The notes under the pieces: model-generated
What the model was told of the DNA's origin: nothing
Database searches by the model: none
Seen by the model: the letters and a program-made list of their open reading frames with translations, nothing else
Part shown: positions 29,178-42,639 of the stretch, piece by piece
Layout: every line of letters begins with the position of its first letter
Numbering within the stretch: position 1 is the stretch's first letter
DNA from: Clostridium sp. NkU-1
GTDB taxonomy: Bacteria > Bacillota_A > Clostridia > Lachnospirales > Lachnospiraceae
Direction: 5' to 3'
Assembly: GCA_001312405.1 (NCBI GenBank)
Contig: BBDR01000002.1
Coordinates: 124,001-188,000, forward strand
DNA length: 64,000 nt
Position numbers and translations under genes: made by a program

Positions 29178-30060
29178 GTGAGGCTTGTAATTGTAACAGG
29201 CATGTCAGGCGCAGGGAAGACCCAGGCGCTTAAGATGCTGGAGGATATGGGATTCTATTGTGTGGATAATCTTCCCATTCCCCTGATTGAAACGTTTGCG
29301 GAGCTGACCTTAAGCAATCATGGAGGGATCAGGAATGCAGCTTTGGGGATCGATATCCGCAGCGGGGAGGATTTATCGGTTTTAAATCGGATTTTTGATG
29401 AGTGGTCAAGACAAAGGGTGCCCTTTGAAATACTCTTCCTTGATGCAGGTGACGAAACACTGATTAAGCGTTATAAGGAAACCAGGAGAGCCCATCCCCT
29501 GGCGGCAGGCGGAAGGATCGACAGCGGGATTGAAAAAGAACGGGTAAAGCTCGGGTTTTTAAAGGAAGAAGCGGACTATATCATCGATACCAGCCGGCTC
29601 CTTACAAAGGAACTGAGGCAGGAGCTGGAAAAAAATATTTATAAACCGGGAATCCTACCGGAATTTGTATATTACTGTTCTTTCTTTTGGGTTCAAGTAT
29701 GGGATTCCGTCGGATGCAGACCTGGTTTTTGATGTAAGATTCCTGCCTAATCCCTACTATTCAGAGGACCTGCGGCCTAAAACCGGAGAGGAAAAAGCAG
29801 TGCGGGACTATGTGATGCAGCATGGGACCGCTGCCCTGTTTTTAGACAAGCTTAACGATATGCTGGAATTTTTAATTCCCAATTATGTTCTGGAGGGGAA
29901 AAACCAGCTGGTCATTGCCATTGGATGTACAGGCGGCAAGCACCGGTCGGTTACCATTGCCAGGTCTGTTTATGACAGGTTTAAATCCAGGGAAGAATTC
30001 GGGATAAAGATCGAGCACCGGGACATCGACAAGGATAATATACGGAAAAGGATGGTCTAG
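29178..30060 (+). CDS. rapZ: RapZ/YvcJ nucleotide-binding protein, frameshifted
   Basis: The P-loop [20 protein letters not shown] opens the protein. The C-terminal domain is [36 protein letters not shown]. In other bacteria RapZ adapts RNase E to GlmZ or binds glucosamine-6-phosphate; in Gram-positives (YvcJ) the role is linked to competence and wall metabolism. GTG start at 29178 with AAAGGAGAATAAC. One extra A in the A7 run at 29629-29635 breaks the frame; restored it reads [20 protein letters not shown]. The stop lies 2 bp before whiA. Confidence 0.93.
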
Positions 30061-30062
30061 AC

Positions 30063-31031
30063 ATGTCATTTTCTTCCAAATTAAAAGAAGAGCTATCCAG
30101 GCAGATCAGTCCGGCAAGGCATTGCCAGATCGCAGAGATGGCAGCGATCATAAGCCTTTGCGGAAAAATAATCATATCGGAAAACGACCGCTATACGATT
30201 AAAATTAATACGGAAAATGTGGCAGTTGCAAGAAAGTACTTTACATTATTGAAAAAAACATTTAATATAAGTACTGATGTGTCGATTAGAAGAAATGCTT
30301 ATTTAAATAAAAACCGTACCTATACGGTAACGATCCGGGAACATGAGGAAGCGATCCGTGTTTTACACGCCACAAAGCTTCTTGATGAAAACGGAGAAAT
30401 AGGGGAAAACTTAAATCTTGTACAGAATGTGGTCATCCAGCAGTCCTGCTGCAGGAGGGCATTCATCCGGGGTGCATTTCTCTCTTCCGGGTCCTTAAGC
30501 GACCCTGAGAAATTCTACCATTTTGAAATCGTTTGTGCGACAGAAGATAAAGCCAGGCAGCTAAAGTCCATTATCGCGACCTTTGATCTTGAAGCAAAGA
30601 TCGTGAAGAGAAAACGTTATTTTGTGGTTTATATAAAAGAAGGAAGCCAGATCGTAGATATCCTGAATGTTATGGAAGCCCCGGTGGCCTTAATGGAGCT
30701 TGAGAATATCAGGATCTTAAAGGATATGCGCAACAGTGTGAACCGGCAGGTGAACTGTGAGACTGCCAATATTAATAAAACGGTATCAGCTGCGGTAAAG
30801 CAGATAGAAGATATAAAATATATCAGAGATACAATCGGACTTGATAATCTACCGGACAATCTAAGTGAAATTGCCAGGGAACGATTGGAGAGGCCGGAAG
30901 CAACATTAAAAGAGCTTGGAGAAGCTCTTGACCCTCCTGTAGGCAAATCAGGAGTGAACCACCGACTTAGAAAGCTTGGCGACCTGGCAGGGCGGCTGCG
31001 GGGGACAGGCATTAGCAGCGGAATGGATTAA
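30063..31031 (+). CDS. whiA: DNA-binding protein WhiA
   Basis: Intact, 322 residues. The N-terminal homing-endonuclease-like fold contains RRAFIRGAFLSSGSLSDPEK; the C-terminal helix-turn-helix is TLKELGEALDPPVGKSGVNH followed by RLRKL. In Firmicutes WhiA affects cell division and chromosome segregation; in actinobacteria it controls sporulation. Translationally close to rapZ (2 bp). The usual yvcK gene between rapZ and whiA is absent here. Confidence 0.96.
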   Translation: MSFSSKLKEELSRQISPARHCQIAEMAAIISLCGKIIISENDRYTIKINTENVAVARKYFTLLKKTFNISTDVSIRRNAYLNKNRTYTVTIREHEEAIRVLHATKLLDENGEIGENLNLVQNVVIQQSCCRRAFIRGAFLSSGSLSDPEKFYHFEIVCATEDKARQLKSIIATFDLEAKIVKRKRYFVVYIKEGSQIVDILNVMEAPVALMELENIRILKDMRNSVNRQVNCETANINKTVSAAVKQIEDIKYIRDTIGLDNLPDNLSEIARERLERPEATLKELGEALDPPVGKSGVNHRLRKLGDLAGRLRGTGISSGMD

Positions 31032-31059
31032 TCCGTTCATAGGATTGAGGAGGATAATT

Positions 31060-31317
31060 ATGGTAAGAAAAACAGTCACCGTTGAACTTGCATCAGGCTT
31101 AGAGGCAAGACCAGTTGCTATGCTGGTTCAGGTTGCCAGCCAGTATGAAAGCAACATTTATGTTGAAATCGAATCCAAGAGAGTAAATGCCAAGAGCATT
31201 ATGGGCATGATGACTCTGGGACTTGCAGCGGGAGAACAGATTACGATCACTGCGGATGGAACCGATGAAGAGCAGGCAATTGCCGAAATCGAAAAATATT
31301 TAAGCAACCATGAGTAA
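31060..31317 (+). CDS. crh: Crh-like HPr-family protein with Glu in place of the phosphoacceptor His15
   Basis: Intact, 85 residues from ATG 31060 (GATTGAGGAGGATAATT upstream). Position 15 is glutamate in ASGLEARPVAML, where HPr has the PTS-phosphorylated histidine and B. subtilis Crh has glutamine. Position 46 is serine in NAKSIMGMMTLGL, the HprK target. The protein should therefore be a regulatory partner of CcpA without sugar-transport function. It sits in the hprK-murB-rapZ-whiA cluster, as crh follows whiA in Bacillus. The symbol is by analogy. Confidence 0.88.
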   Translation: MVRKTVTVELASGLEARPVAMLVQVASQYESNIYVEIESKRVNAKSIMGMMTLGLAAGEQITITADGTDEEQAIAEIEKYLSNHE

Positions 31318-31341
31318 TATTTAAAGAATATTGTTTTTTTC

Positions 31342-31373
31342 AGGCGGAGGCTCTCACACAAGAGGCTCCGCCT
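31342..31373 (+). terminator. Hairpin after the hprK-crh cluster
   Basis: AGGCGGAGGCTCT at 31342-31354 pairs with AGAGGCTCCGCCT at 31361-31373 with one mismatch and a 6-nt loop. The T-tract lies before rather than after the stem on this strand, so termination efficiency is uncertain. Confidence 0.55.
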
Positions 31374-31519
31374 CTTATGTGTGCTGCTGAAATCTTATGC
31401 AAAAGGTTTTCTGGGGGAGGGTTTTGTGGTATACTATTCACGAAAGCAATGAGCAGTGCGAAACAGGACAGGTCCCCACTATGAACTTACATACAAAGGA
31501 ATAAAGAAAGGAGGAACAG

Positions 31520-36043
<4,524 letters not shown>

Positions 36044-36103
36044 TCAGGTCAGATATCTAAGCATTGGCCTCATAACGGCAGTGATCAATCATAAATTAAA
36101 ATT

Positions 36104-36157
36104 GGCGGGAGCAAACGGGATTTTTAATAAATTCCCGGCTGCTTCCCGCCGTTTTTA
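36104..36157 (+). terminator. Terminator after pfkA
   Basis: GGCGGGAGCA pairs with TGCTTCCCGCC (one bulge), with an inner CGGGA/TCCCG stem, followed by GTTTTT. It closes the dnaE-pfkA unit before the pectin locus. Confidence 0.85.
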
Positions 36158-36281
36158 TAGGATACTTCTTTAAGGGGATTTGACAACCGGATCTTTTCCG
36201 GTTATGCTTGTATGAAAATGACCACAGCAAAACAAGCGCCTCAGGGCTCAAAAAGGGACAGGAAACAAGGAGAGATAGAGC

Positions 36282-37418
36282 ATGGATGCAATTGAAAAGT
36301 ATATCAATGAACTGATGGAAAAGAGCACACCGGACCGCCCGGTATGGAACATTGAGAAGCTGCTTCAGGGAGAGAAGGCTGGATGGAATTACATAGACGG
36401 CTGTATGATCAAATCCATTTTGGAAATGTATGCCATTACCGGAGATATAAAATATCTGGATTTTGCCGATACATTTATCGATTACAGAGTGAAAGAAGAC
36501 GGGTCCATTGACGGCTATGATGTGGAAGAACGAAACATTGATAATGTCAATGCGGGAAAAACCCTGTTCGAGCTTTACGATCTGACTGGAAAGGAAAAAT
36601 ACAGAAAAGCCATTGATGTGGTCTACAGCCAGATCGGAATGATGCCGCGGACAAAAGAAGGGAACTTCTGGCATAAGAATATCTATCCAAACCAGGTTTG
36701 GCTTGACGGTCTGTACATGTGCCAGCCATTTTATATGGAATACGAAACCCGGTTCAATCATAAGAAAAACTGCGGGGATATTTACAGCCAGTTCACCAAT
36801 GTGGTGAAGCTTATGAGGGATACGGAAACCGGCCTTTACTACCATGCATATGATTCCTCCAGAGAGATGTTCTGGTGTGATAAGGTGACAGGGCTGTCCC
36901 AGAATTTCTGGCTGAGAGCATTAGGTTGGTATGCCATGGCCCTTTTAGATACCATGGACAAGTCTGATCCGTCGGACAGGGAAAGCATAAAGGAGATGGG
37001 GAAAGCGTTTTGTGACCTGATAGACTCCATGCTGAAATACCAGGATGAAAGCGGTATGTGGTATCAGGTGGTAAACCTGGGCGGCATGGAACGGAATTAT
37101 CTGGAGACCAGCGGAAGCGCCATTTTCTCCTATGCCATTTTAAAGGGAGTCCGTTTAGGCTATCTTCCCGAATCCTATTCCAAGTATGGCAAAAAGGCTT
37201 TCCAGGGAATCTGTGATACCTATCTTCACCTGGAAGAGGGAAATATGAGTCTGGGAGGGATCTGCCTGGTGGCCGGACTTGGAGGCAAAGATAAGAGAAA
37301 TGGAACTTACGACTATTACATGTCCGAGAAAGTTGTAAAGGATGATGCCAAGGGGGTAGGGCCTTTCCTCTTAGCTTATACGGAAATGAGAAGAACTGGC
37401 TGGACATATAATCAATAA
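36282..37418 (+). CDS. GH105 unsaturated rhamnogalacturonyl/glucuronyl hydrolase (YteR-like)
   Basis: Intact, 378 residues, an alpha/alpha-barrel. Family phrases are WNYIDGCMIKSILEMY, the general-acid region VWLDGLYMCQPFYMEYETRF and GWYAMALLDTMD, and ETSGSAIFSYAILKGV near the end. No signal peptide is seen, so it acts in the cytoplasm on imported unsaturated disaccharides from pectin lyases. The start ATG follows AAGGAGAGATAGAGC. It precedes the divergent AraC gene and the ABC operon of the same locus. Confidence 0.93.
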   Translation: MDAIEKYINELMEKSTPDRPVWNIEKLLQGEKAGWNYIDGCMIKSILEMYAITGDIKYLDFADTFIDYRVKEDGSIDGYDVEERNIDNVNAGKTLFELYDLTGKEKYRKAIDVVYSQIGMMPRTKEGNFWHKNIYPNQVWLDGLYMCQPFYMEYETRFNHKKNCGDIYSQFTNVVKLMRDTETGLYYHAYDSSREMFWCDKVTGLSQNFWLRALGWYAMALLDTMDKSDPSDRESIKEMGKAFCDLIDSMLKYQDESGMWYQVVNLGGMERNYLETSGSAIFSYAILKGVRLGYLPESYSKYGKKAFQGICDTYLHLEEGNMSLGGICLVAGLGGKDKRNGTYDYYMSEKVVKDDAKGVGPFLLAYTEMRRTGWTYNQ

Positions 37419-37482
37419 CGAAACAGGAAAATATATGGGGATTGGGGCCAGGATCACTGGGCACCAATCCCCAAAACATATC

Positions 37483-38350
37483 ATCTCAAGCTGTTCTGTG
37501 CATATTTCTTCGGTGAAATCCCCACCTTTTTTTGTAAATGCTTTAAAAAAAATTGCTGTAATCATTAAATCCGCACATGCTGTAGACCTCATTGACACTG
37601 TAGCCGGCTGACAAAAGCTTCTGGGCCAGTTCAATGCGGCGGGAAATTATGTAGGAATTAATGGTGGTACCGGTACTTTTTTTTGAAAAGCCTGCACAGG
37701 TAAGAGGTGCTTAAATAAAAATGGGCCGCAATATCTCCGATGCTTAACTGGGAATCAATGTTGTGATGGATATAGGTGATGATATCGGTCACTTTGCTGC
37801 TGAAATATTGTCTCTGTTCTTCTGATTCCCTTCCATGAAAGGCCTCTGTGGCCAGTTTTGTAATGAAAACCATGAACTCGGCAAAGGCAGAGCGTTCTTC
37901 CACATCCTGGCCAAATCCTTCTTCCGCAGCCAGTTTATTAAAATAATAAATGAAACGACGCTGCTGTCCATGGCTTAAAACAATGCGGTGAGAAAAATTC
38001 TTCGGCCTGTGGGTGAAACAGTAGGTCAGATCCGTCCGTGGCGTGGAAATGCTTTCCAGATAGGAGGGATCTATGAATATGGCAAACCGTTCCTGTGGGA
38101 TGGAGGTATCCATCTGCAGCAGCTGGTGCCGTTCATATTGGTTGACCATGAATAAGCTCCCCGGTTCGACCCGGTAATTTTTGTCGTCTATCATAAACGT
38201 GCAGCCTCCGCTTAAGGAAAAATAAAATTCATGGCAGAGGTGGCTGTGCATGCTTAAAACTCCTGTATCCCTGCGCAGATGTACAATGGAGAAATACCGG
38301 GAGGCCATGCAGTGTTCAATTCCTTCTGAAAAAGTGGTAAGTACTTTCAT
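37483..38350 (-). CDS. AraC-family regulator with N-terminal cupin, frameshifted
   Basis: The N-terminal cupin is MHSHLCHEFYFSLSGGCTFM, then YRVEPGSLFMVNQYERHQLL. The C-terminal double helix-turn-helix is LSIGDIAAHFYLSTSYLCRL, then SVNEVYSMCGFNDYSNFFKA. Three extra bases break the tail: plus-strand T8 37677-37684, A8 37545-37552 and T7 37527-37533. Restored, it ends VGISPKKYAQNSLR at 37483. Such regulators activate sugar operons on binding a sugar in the cupin. It lies between GH105 and the ABC operon and probably controls one or both. Confidence 0.87.
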
Positions 38351-38476
38351 AAAACGTAAATTCCTTATCTGATTATACTAGAACTATACCATAGGATGTC
38401 AATATTTGCAATGTTTTGTGCCGGATTTGAAATGAATTATGGTTTGTTGGATGTTATAATAAGAAAAAAGCAAAGT

Positions 38477-38488
38477 GTAAGCGCTTAC
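38477..38488. promoter_or_regulatory. LacI/CcpA-type operator before the sugar ABC operon
   Basis: GTAAGCGCTTAC is a perfect 12-bp palindrome within AGTGTAAGCGCTTACGCAAA. The same 16-base core (GTGTAAGCGCTTACGC) occurs at 51310-51325 before the lacI gene. It also fits the cre consensus at all but the last base, so CcpA-HPr/Crh binding is an alternative. Confidence 0.75.
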
Positions 38489-38516
38489 GCAAAGGAGTCA
38501 AAAAAATGTAGAAAAA

Positions 38517-38532
38517 GTGAAAATACTTACAC
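38517..38532. promoter_or_regulatory. Second, imperfect operator before the sugar ABC operon
   Basis: GTGAAAATACTTACAC has half-sites matching at six of eight positions and resembles the upstream GTAAG-CG-CTTAC site and the GTAAG-TA-CTTAC site before uxaA. It lies 40 bp from the first site, about four helical turns, which would suit looping. Confidence 0.5.
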
Positions 38533-38580
38533 AGGCTTTAAAGAACTCATTTATGAGGGATAGAAAAAGGAGAGAGAAAT

Positions 38581-39965
38581 ATGAAAAAGATCAAACAGTG
38601 GGCTGCGATGGGGTTAGCGACTGTTATGGCAGTGTCCTTAAGCGCCTGCGGCGGAGGCAAGAGCACAGGTGAGACAGCTTCTACAGGAGCAGAGACCACT
38701 TCAGCAGCAGGAGATGAGGCGGCAACAGCAGCACCAGCACCAAGTACTTCAGGTGAACCGGTAGAGCTTAAGTTTTCCTGGTGGGGCGGTGACAGCAGAC
38801 ATGCTGCAACAGAAGAAGCTATTAAGGCATTTGAAGCGAAATATCCAAACATCAAGGTAACTCCTGAGTATGGCGCATGGACCGGCTGGGAAGAGAAACA
38901 GTCCTTAAATATCTTAGGCGGAAATGCTGCTGACGTTATGCAGATCAACTGGAACTGGATCGAATCCTACAGCCAGGGAGGAAAAGCTTTTGCAAACCTG
39001 GAAGATTACTCCGATGTTCTTGATTTAAAGCAGTTTACACCGGAAAGCCTTGATCTTTGCAAGGTTGACCAAAAGTTAATGGCTGTTCCGATTTCTTTAA
39101 CAGGACGTGTATTTTACTGGAATAAGACTGCATTTGAAGAAGCAGGCTGCGACATTCCTACTGACCTGGATTCTCTGTATGCAGCAGGTGCAGCATTTAA
39201 AGCCAAGGATCCTGATATGTATCCGTTAGCCCTTGGTGAATATGACCGTATGATTTTAATGGTTTATTATCTGGAATCCAAGTACGGCAGAAACTGGGTT
39301 GAAGAAGGCCAGGTCAATTACACAGAAGATGAAGTAAAAGACGGCATGGACTTCATTACAGAGCTGGAAGCAAAGCATGTCATTCCAACGCTGGCAACCA
39401 TTCAGGGTGATATGCTGACTCTCTTGATAAGAACGCAAAATGGATCGACGGCAAGTATGCAGGTATCTTTGAGTGGGATTCCTCTGCTTCCAAATTTAAG
39501 AGTGCACTGGAAGGCAGTGTAAACAAGCCAGGCCAGGAGTTCACAGTCGGCGAGTTCGTTAAGATGGGCGATAACAACGGAGGCTTTACAAAGATTTCCA
39601 TGGCATTTGCAGTTGCAGGAAATTCCAAGCATCCAAAGGAAGCAGCAATGCTGATCAACTTCCTGTTAAATGAAGAGGAAGGTGTTAAGATCTGTTCCAC
39701 AGAGAGAGGCATTCCCTGCTCCACAGAGGGCTTAAAGCTTCTTGAGGCCAACGGACTTGGCGATTCTCTGACCATTGAGGCTAATACAAAGGTTATGAAT
39801 TACAGCAAGTTCAACCTGGACAGCAAGTTTGAGCATAACGATTTAAAAGCAAATCCAGACGGTGTTTACTATAAAGTATTTGGTAAGTTAAGCACAGGAG
39901 AAATTGATTCCAGGCAGGCAGCAAGTGAGCTGATTAAGGGCATTACCGAAACTCTTGAGAATTAA
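38581..39965 (+). CDS. Sugar ABC transporter substrate-binding lipoprotein (family 1), frameshifted
   Basis: Signal MKKIKQWAAMGLATVMAVSL with lipobox LSAC, an alanine/threonine-rich linker, then a family-1 binding fold: ELKFSWWGGDSRHAATEEAI, ADVMQINWNWIESYS, FYWNKTAFEEAG. The WWGG and NWNW phrases resemble oligogalacturonide-binding proteins of pectin loci; the ligand is inferred from context. One G is missing near 39417; restoring it gives GDMLDSLDKNAKWIDGKYAG. About 461 residues. First gene of the ABC operon. The matching ATPase (MsmX-type, shared) is not in the window. Confidence 0.88.
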
Positions 39966-40008
39966 TAAAGATTTCAGATAGTTTGAATAAGTGATACATA
40001 TTTCATAC

Positions 40009-40034
40009 GAGCCGCCATAATTTTATGGCGGCTC
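40009..40034 (+). promoter_or_regulatory. Intercistronic hairpin after the binding-protein gene
   Basis: GAGCCGCCATAA and TTATGGCGGCTC form a perfect stem with a very short loop, and no T-tract follows. Such hairpins after a binding-protein gene usually stabilise its mRNA or lower downstream expression. Confidence 0.65.
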
Positions 40035-40061
40035 CCATAAAGAAAAGGGCAGACAAAAGTT

Positions 40062-40730
40062 ATGGAATGCAGAAATAAGATATGGAAGCCATACCAGCTG
40101 ATGGGGGCAATACAAATGTATGAAGCTACCGGCGGGGAGGTCTATAAGGATTTTGCAGTAACCTGTCTGAGCAGGATAGAAGCTCCGGAAAGGCTAGCAG
40201 AAAGTCTGCCGATACAGGATAGCCTGGCCTGCTTTTTTGCTCTGGACCAGACTGGAAATGAAAAATACGGACAGATGATCCAGTCACTGATCAGGCAGAA
40301 TGATTGGACCCTGGATTTTATGCCCTTTGTAACAGCATACGAGACCAGGTATAAAAGAAAAGAACATTATAATGAGATTGCAGCTTTATTCCGGGGAGAA
40401 GAGAGACTTACAGGAAATGATCTGATAGCTCTCATAGAAACAATTGGACAGATGTCAGAAGAAATCTATGAATATTACAGGGAATTAAAGGATTTGTTTA
40501 AAAGCACAGTCAGGGAGAAAATAAAGGCGCTCCCGGATTCTTCTGAAGCTCTGGAAATCGGTTATTCCATCTTAAAAGCATGTAATATGGGCGTGCTTCA
40601 AAGAGAGAAATACAGTGATTACGGGGAATTTATATGGAAAACGATCGAAAGCAACGATAAAAATACATGCGCAGGCTTACAGGAAATGCTGAAAGCGCAA
40701 TATACAATCTTAAAAAAACAGGAGGAATAA
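40062..40730 (+). CDS. Short GH105/GH88-like protein of unknown function
   Basis: Intact, 222 residues. I do not recognise it as a named family. PYQLMGAIQMYEATGGEVYK resembles the start of GH105 barrels, and FMPFVTAYETRYKRKEHYNE resembles the GH105 phrase FYMEYETRFNHKKN of the neighbour at 36282. It is only about 60% of GH105 length and lacks the aspartates expected in the active site, so it may be a non-catalytic relative or a chaperone-like partner. It sits between the binding protein and the permeases and is translated 4 bp before the first permease. Confidence 0.6.
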   Translation: MECRNKIWKPYQLMGAIQMYEATGGEVYKDFAVTCLSRIEAPERLAESLPIQDSLACFFALDQTGNEKYGQMIQSLIRQNDWTLDFMPFVTAYETRYKRKEHYNEIAALFRGEERLTGNDLIALIETIGQMSEEIYEYYRELKDLFKSTVREKIKALPDSSEALEIGYSILKACNMGVLQREKYSDYGEFIWKTIESNDKNTCAGLQEMLKAQYTILKKQEE

Positions 40731-40734
40731 GACA

Positions 40735-41636
40735 ATGAAGTCAAAGGGTATCCGTAAGGTCCTGGCAGACAATGCAGGGTTCTTTTTCATCTTACCATGG
40801 CTGATTGGATTTATACTTTTTAAAGTTTATCCCTTCGCCTCTTCACTGTACTATAGCTTTACAAACTATGATCTGTTTAACGGCATAACGAAGACAGGTA
40901 TGATGAACTATAATAAGATTTTCACAGATTCCGATATTAAGAAGGCGTTTTTTTTGTTACATTTAAATATGCAATTTTTGATGTGCCCTTAAAGCTTATA
41001 TTCGCTTTGTTTATTGCATATATTCTGAATTTTAAGCTAAAAGGAGTTAATTTCTTTCGGACTGCATATTACATTCCGTCTATCCTGGGCGGCTCCATTG
41101 CCATTGCGATTTTGTGGAGAGCCGTATTCAATACAGACGGCCTGATCAATACCGTTCTTGGCGCATTTGGTGTTGAAAAAAATCAACTGGATGGCGACCG
41201 GAGGCGGTGCTCTGACTGTTATCGTACTGTTAAGGGTCTGGCAGTTTGGTTCTGCATGGTGATCTTCCTTGCAGCCTTAAAGGGAGTTTCCGTAGATTTA
41301 TACGAAGCGGCTTCCATTGACGGGGCTGGAAAGTGGACACAGTTTTTCAAAATTACGGTTCCCTTAATTACGCCGGTTATTTTCTATAACCTGATTACGC
41401 AGTTATGCCAGGCGTTCCAGGAATTCAACGGGCCATTCCTTGTAACAAAGGGCGGACCCAACGGAGCAACCACTTTGATCTCAATCTTGATTTACAACAA
41501 TGCATTCTTGCGTCATAAAATGGGTATGGCAAGTGCACAGGCATGGATCCTGTTCCTTATTGTTATGACCTTTACGGTAGTAGCGTTTGTAAGCCAGAAA
41601 AAGTGGGTTTACTATTCAGATGAGGACGGGAGGTAA
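40735..41636 (+). CDS. Sugar ABC transporter permease (MalF/UgpA type), frameshifted
   Basis: Six hydrophobic segments: FFFILPWLIGFILFKVYPF, then FFRTAYYIPSILGGSIAIAI. The EAA loop for the ATPase is YEAASIDGAGKWTQFFKITV. One T is extra in T8 40948-40955 (restoring KKAFFVTFKYAIFDVPLKL). One A is extra in A7 41176-41182, and one A is missing near 41255. The last two cancel, so a long open frame survives but 25 or so residues are garbled; the corrected segment reads INWMATGGGALTVIVLLRVW. About 300 residues. Confidence 0.9.
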
Positions 41637-41641
41637 ATGAC

Positions 41642-42493
41642 ATGACGAAAGAGACCAAGAGAAAGATCAGCACAATGATCCGCTATGCATTACTGATCCT
41701 TGTGGGCTTTATTATGGTATACCCCCTGATCTGGATGGTGGGTGCTACCTTTAAGACGAACTCGGAGATTTTCACCAGCGCATGGTTCTGGCCTAAAAAG
41801 CCTGTGACAGATGGTTATGCCAACGCATTTGTAGACTACGGCGGAAAGATCAACCTGATCAAATCCATGCTCAACACATATAAAATTGTTGTGCCAAAGG
41901 TACTTTTCACAGTCGTATCAGCCACTATTACGGCTTATGGCTTTGGCCGGTTTGAATTTAAGGGAAAAGGAATTCTGTTCTCTCTTATGATTTCCACCTT
42001 ATTCCTGCCTCAGGTAGTGTTAAATGCACCCCAGTATATTATGTTCAACAAGTGGGGCTGGGACAATTCTTACTTACCCCTGGTGGTTCCATCCCTGTTT
42101 GCAGGTGATACCTATTTCTTATTCATGCTGATCCAGTTTTTAAGAGGCGTGCCCAAGGAGCTGGAGGAAGCCGCCAAAATTGATGGCTGCAGTTCCATTA
42201 AAACCTTATGGCACGTGATTGTTCCCATGTTAAAGCCATCCCTGGTATCTGTTGCACTGTTCCAGTTCATGTGGACCTCCAACGACTTTATGGGACCGCT
42301 TATTTACGTTTCCGATATGCCCAAATACACGAACTCCATTTATTTGCGCATGTCCATGGACGGTGATGTAGGATTCCAGTGGAACCGGATTTTGGCGATG
42401 TCCTTAATCTCCATTATTCCTTCCCTGATCGTATTCTTCTGTGCCCAGGATGCTTTTATTGACGGTATCGCGGCAGGAGGCGTGAAAGGATAA
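41642..42493 (+). CDS. Sugar ABC transporter permease (MalG/UgpE type)
   Basis: Intact, 283 residues with six membrane segments. YALLILVGFIMVYPLIWMVG opens, and the EAA loop is KELEEAAKIDGCSSIKTLWH then VIVPMLKP. It pairs with the permease upstream (5 bp apart) to form the channel for the presumed oligogalacturonide importer. The hairpin at 42503 follows at once. Confidence 0.93.
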   Translation: MTKETKRKISTMIRYALLILVGFIMVYPLIWMVGATFKTNSEIFTSAWFWPKKPVTDGYANAFVDYGGKINLIKSMLNTYKIVVPKVLFTVVSATITAYGFGRFEFKGKGILFSLMISTLFLPQVVLNAPQYIMFNKWGWDNSYLPLVVPSLFAGDTYFLFMLIQFLRGVPKELEEAAKIDGCSSIKTLWHVIVPMLKPSLVSVALFQFMWTSNDFMGPLIYVSDMPKYTNSIYLRMSMDGDVGFQWNRILAMSLISIIPSLIVFFCAQDAFIDGIAAGGVKG

Positions 42494-42502
42494 TGAAAAG
42501 AC

Positions 42503-42533
42503 GGGCGCGGTAAATAATTGCTGCGCCCTTTTT
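42503..42533 (+). terminator. Terminator after the ABC permease genes
   Basis: GGGCGC at 42503-42508 pairs with GCGCCC at 42523-42528 and T5 follows. It separates the transporter genes from the GH28 gene, perhaps incompletely. Confidence 0.75.
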
Positions 42534-42548
42534 ATATCATAGGAAATA

Positions 42549-42603
42549 TGGCTGCTAAAGCAGCCGCGCTCCGGCGCAAGAGTCAGTAAAGCAGACTCTT
42601 TAT
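42549..42603 (+). repeat. Tandem hairpins in the GH28 leader
   Basis: GGCTGC-TAAA-GCAGCC is followed by a GCGC/GGCGC-rich stem and then AAGAGTC-AGTAAAGCA-GACTCTT. Three hairpins in a row lie in the 146-bp gap before GH28. They may be a secondary terminator or a leader structure that affects GH28 expression. Confidence 0.5.
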
Positions 42604-42639
42604 CTAATAGGAAAATTTTACAGGTGAGGTAAAGTCAGA

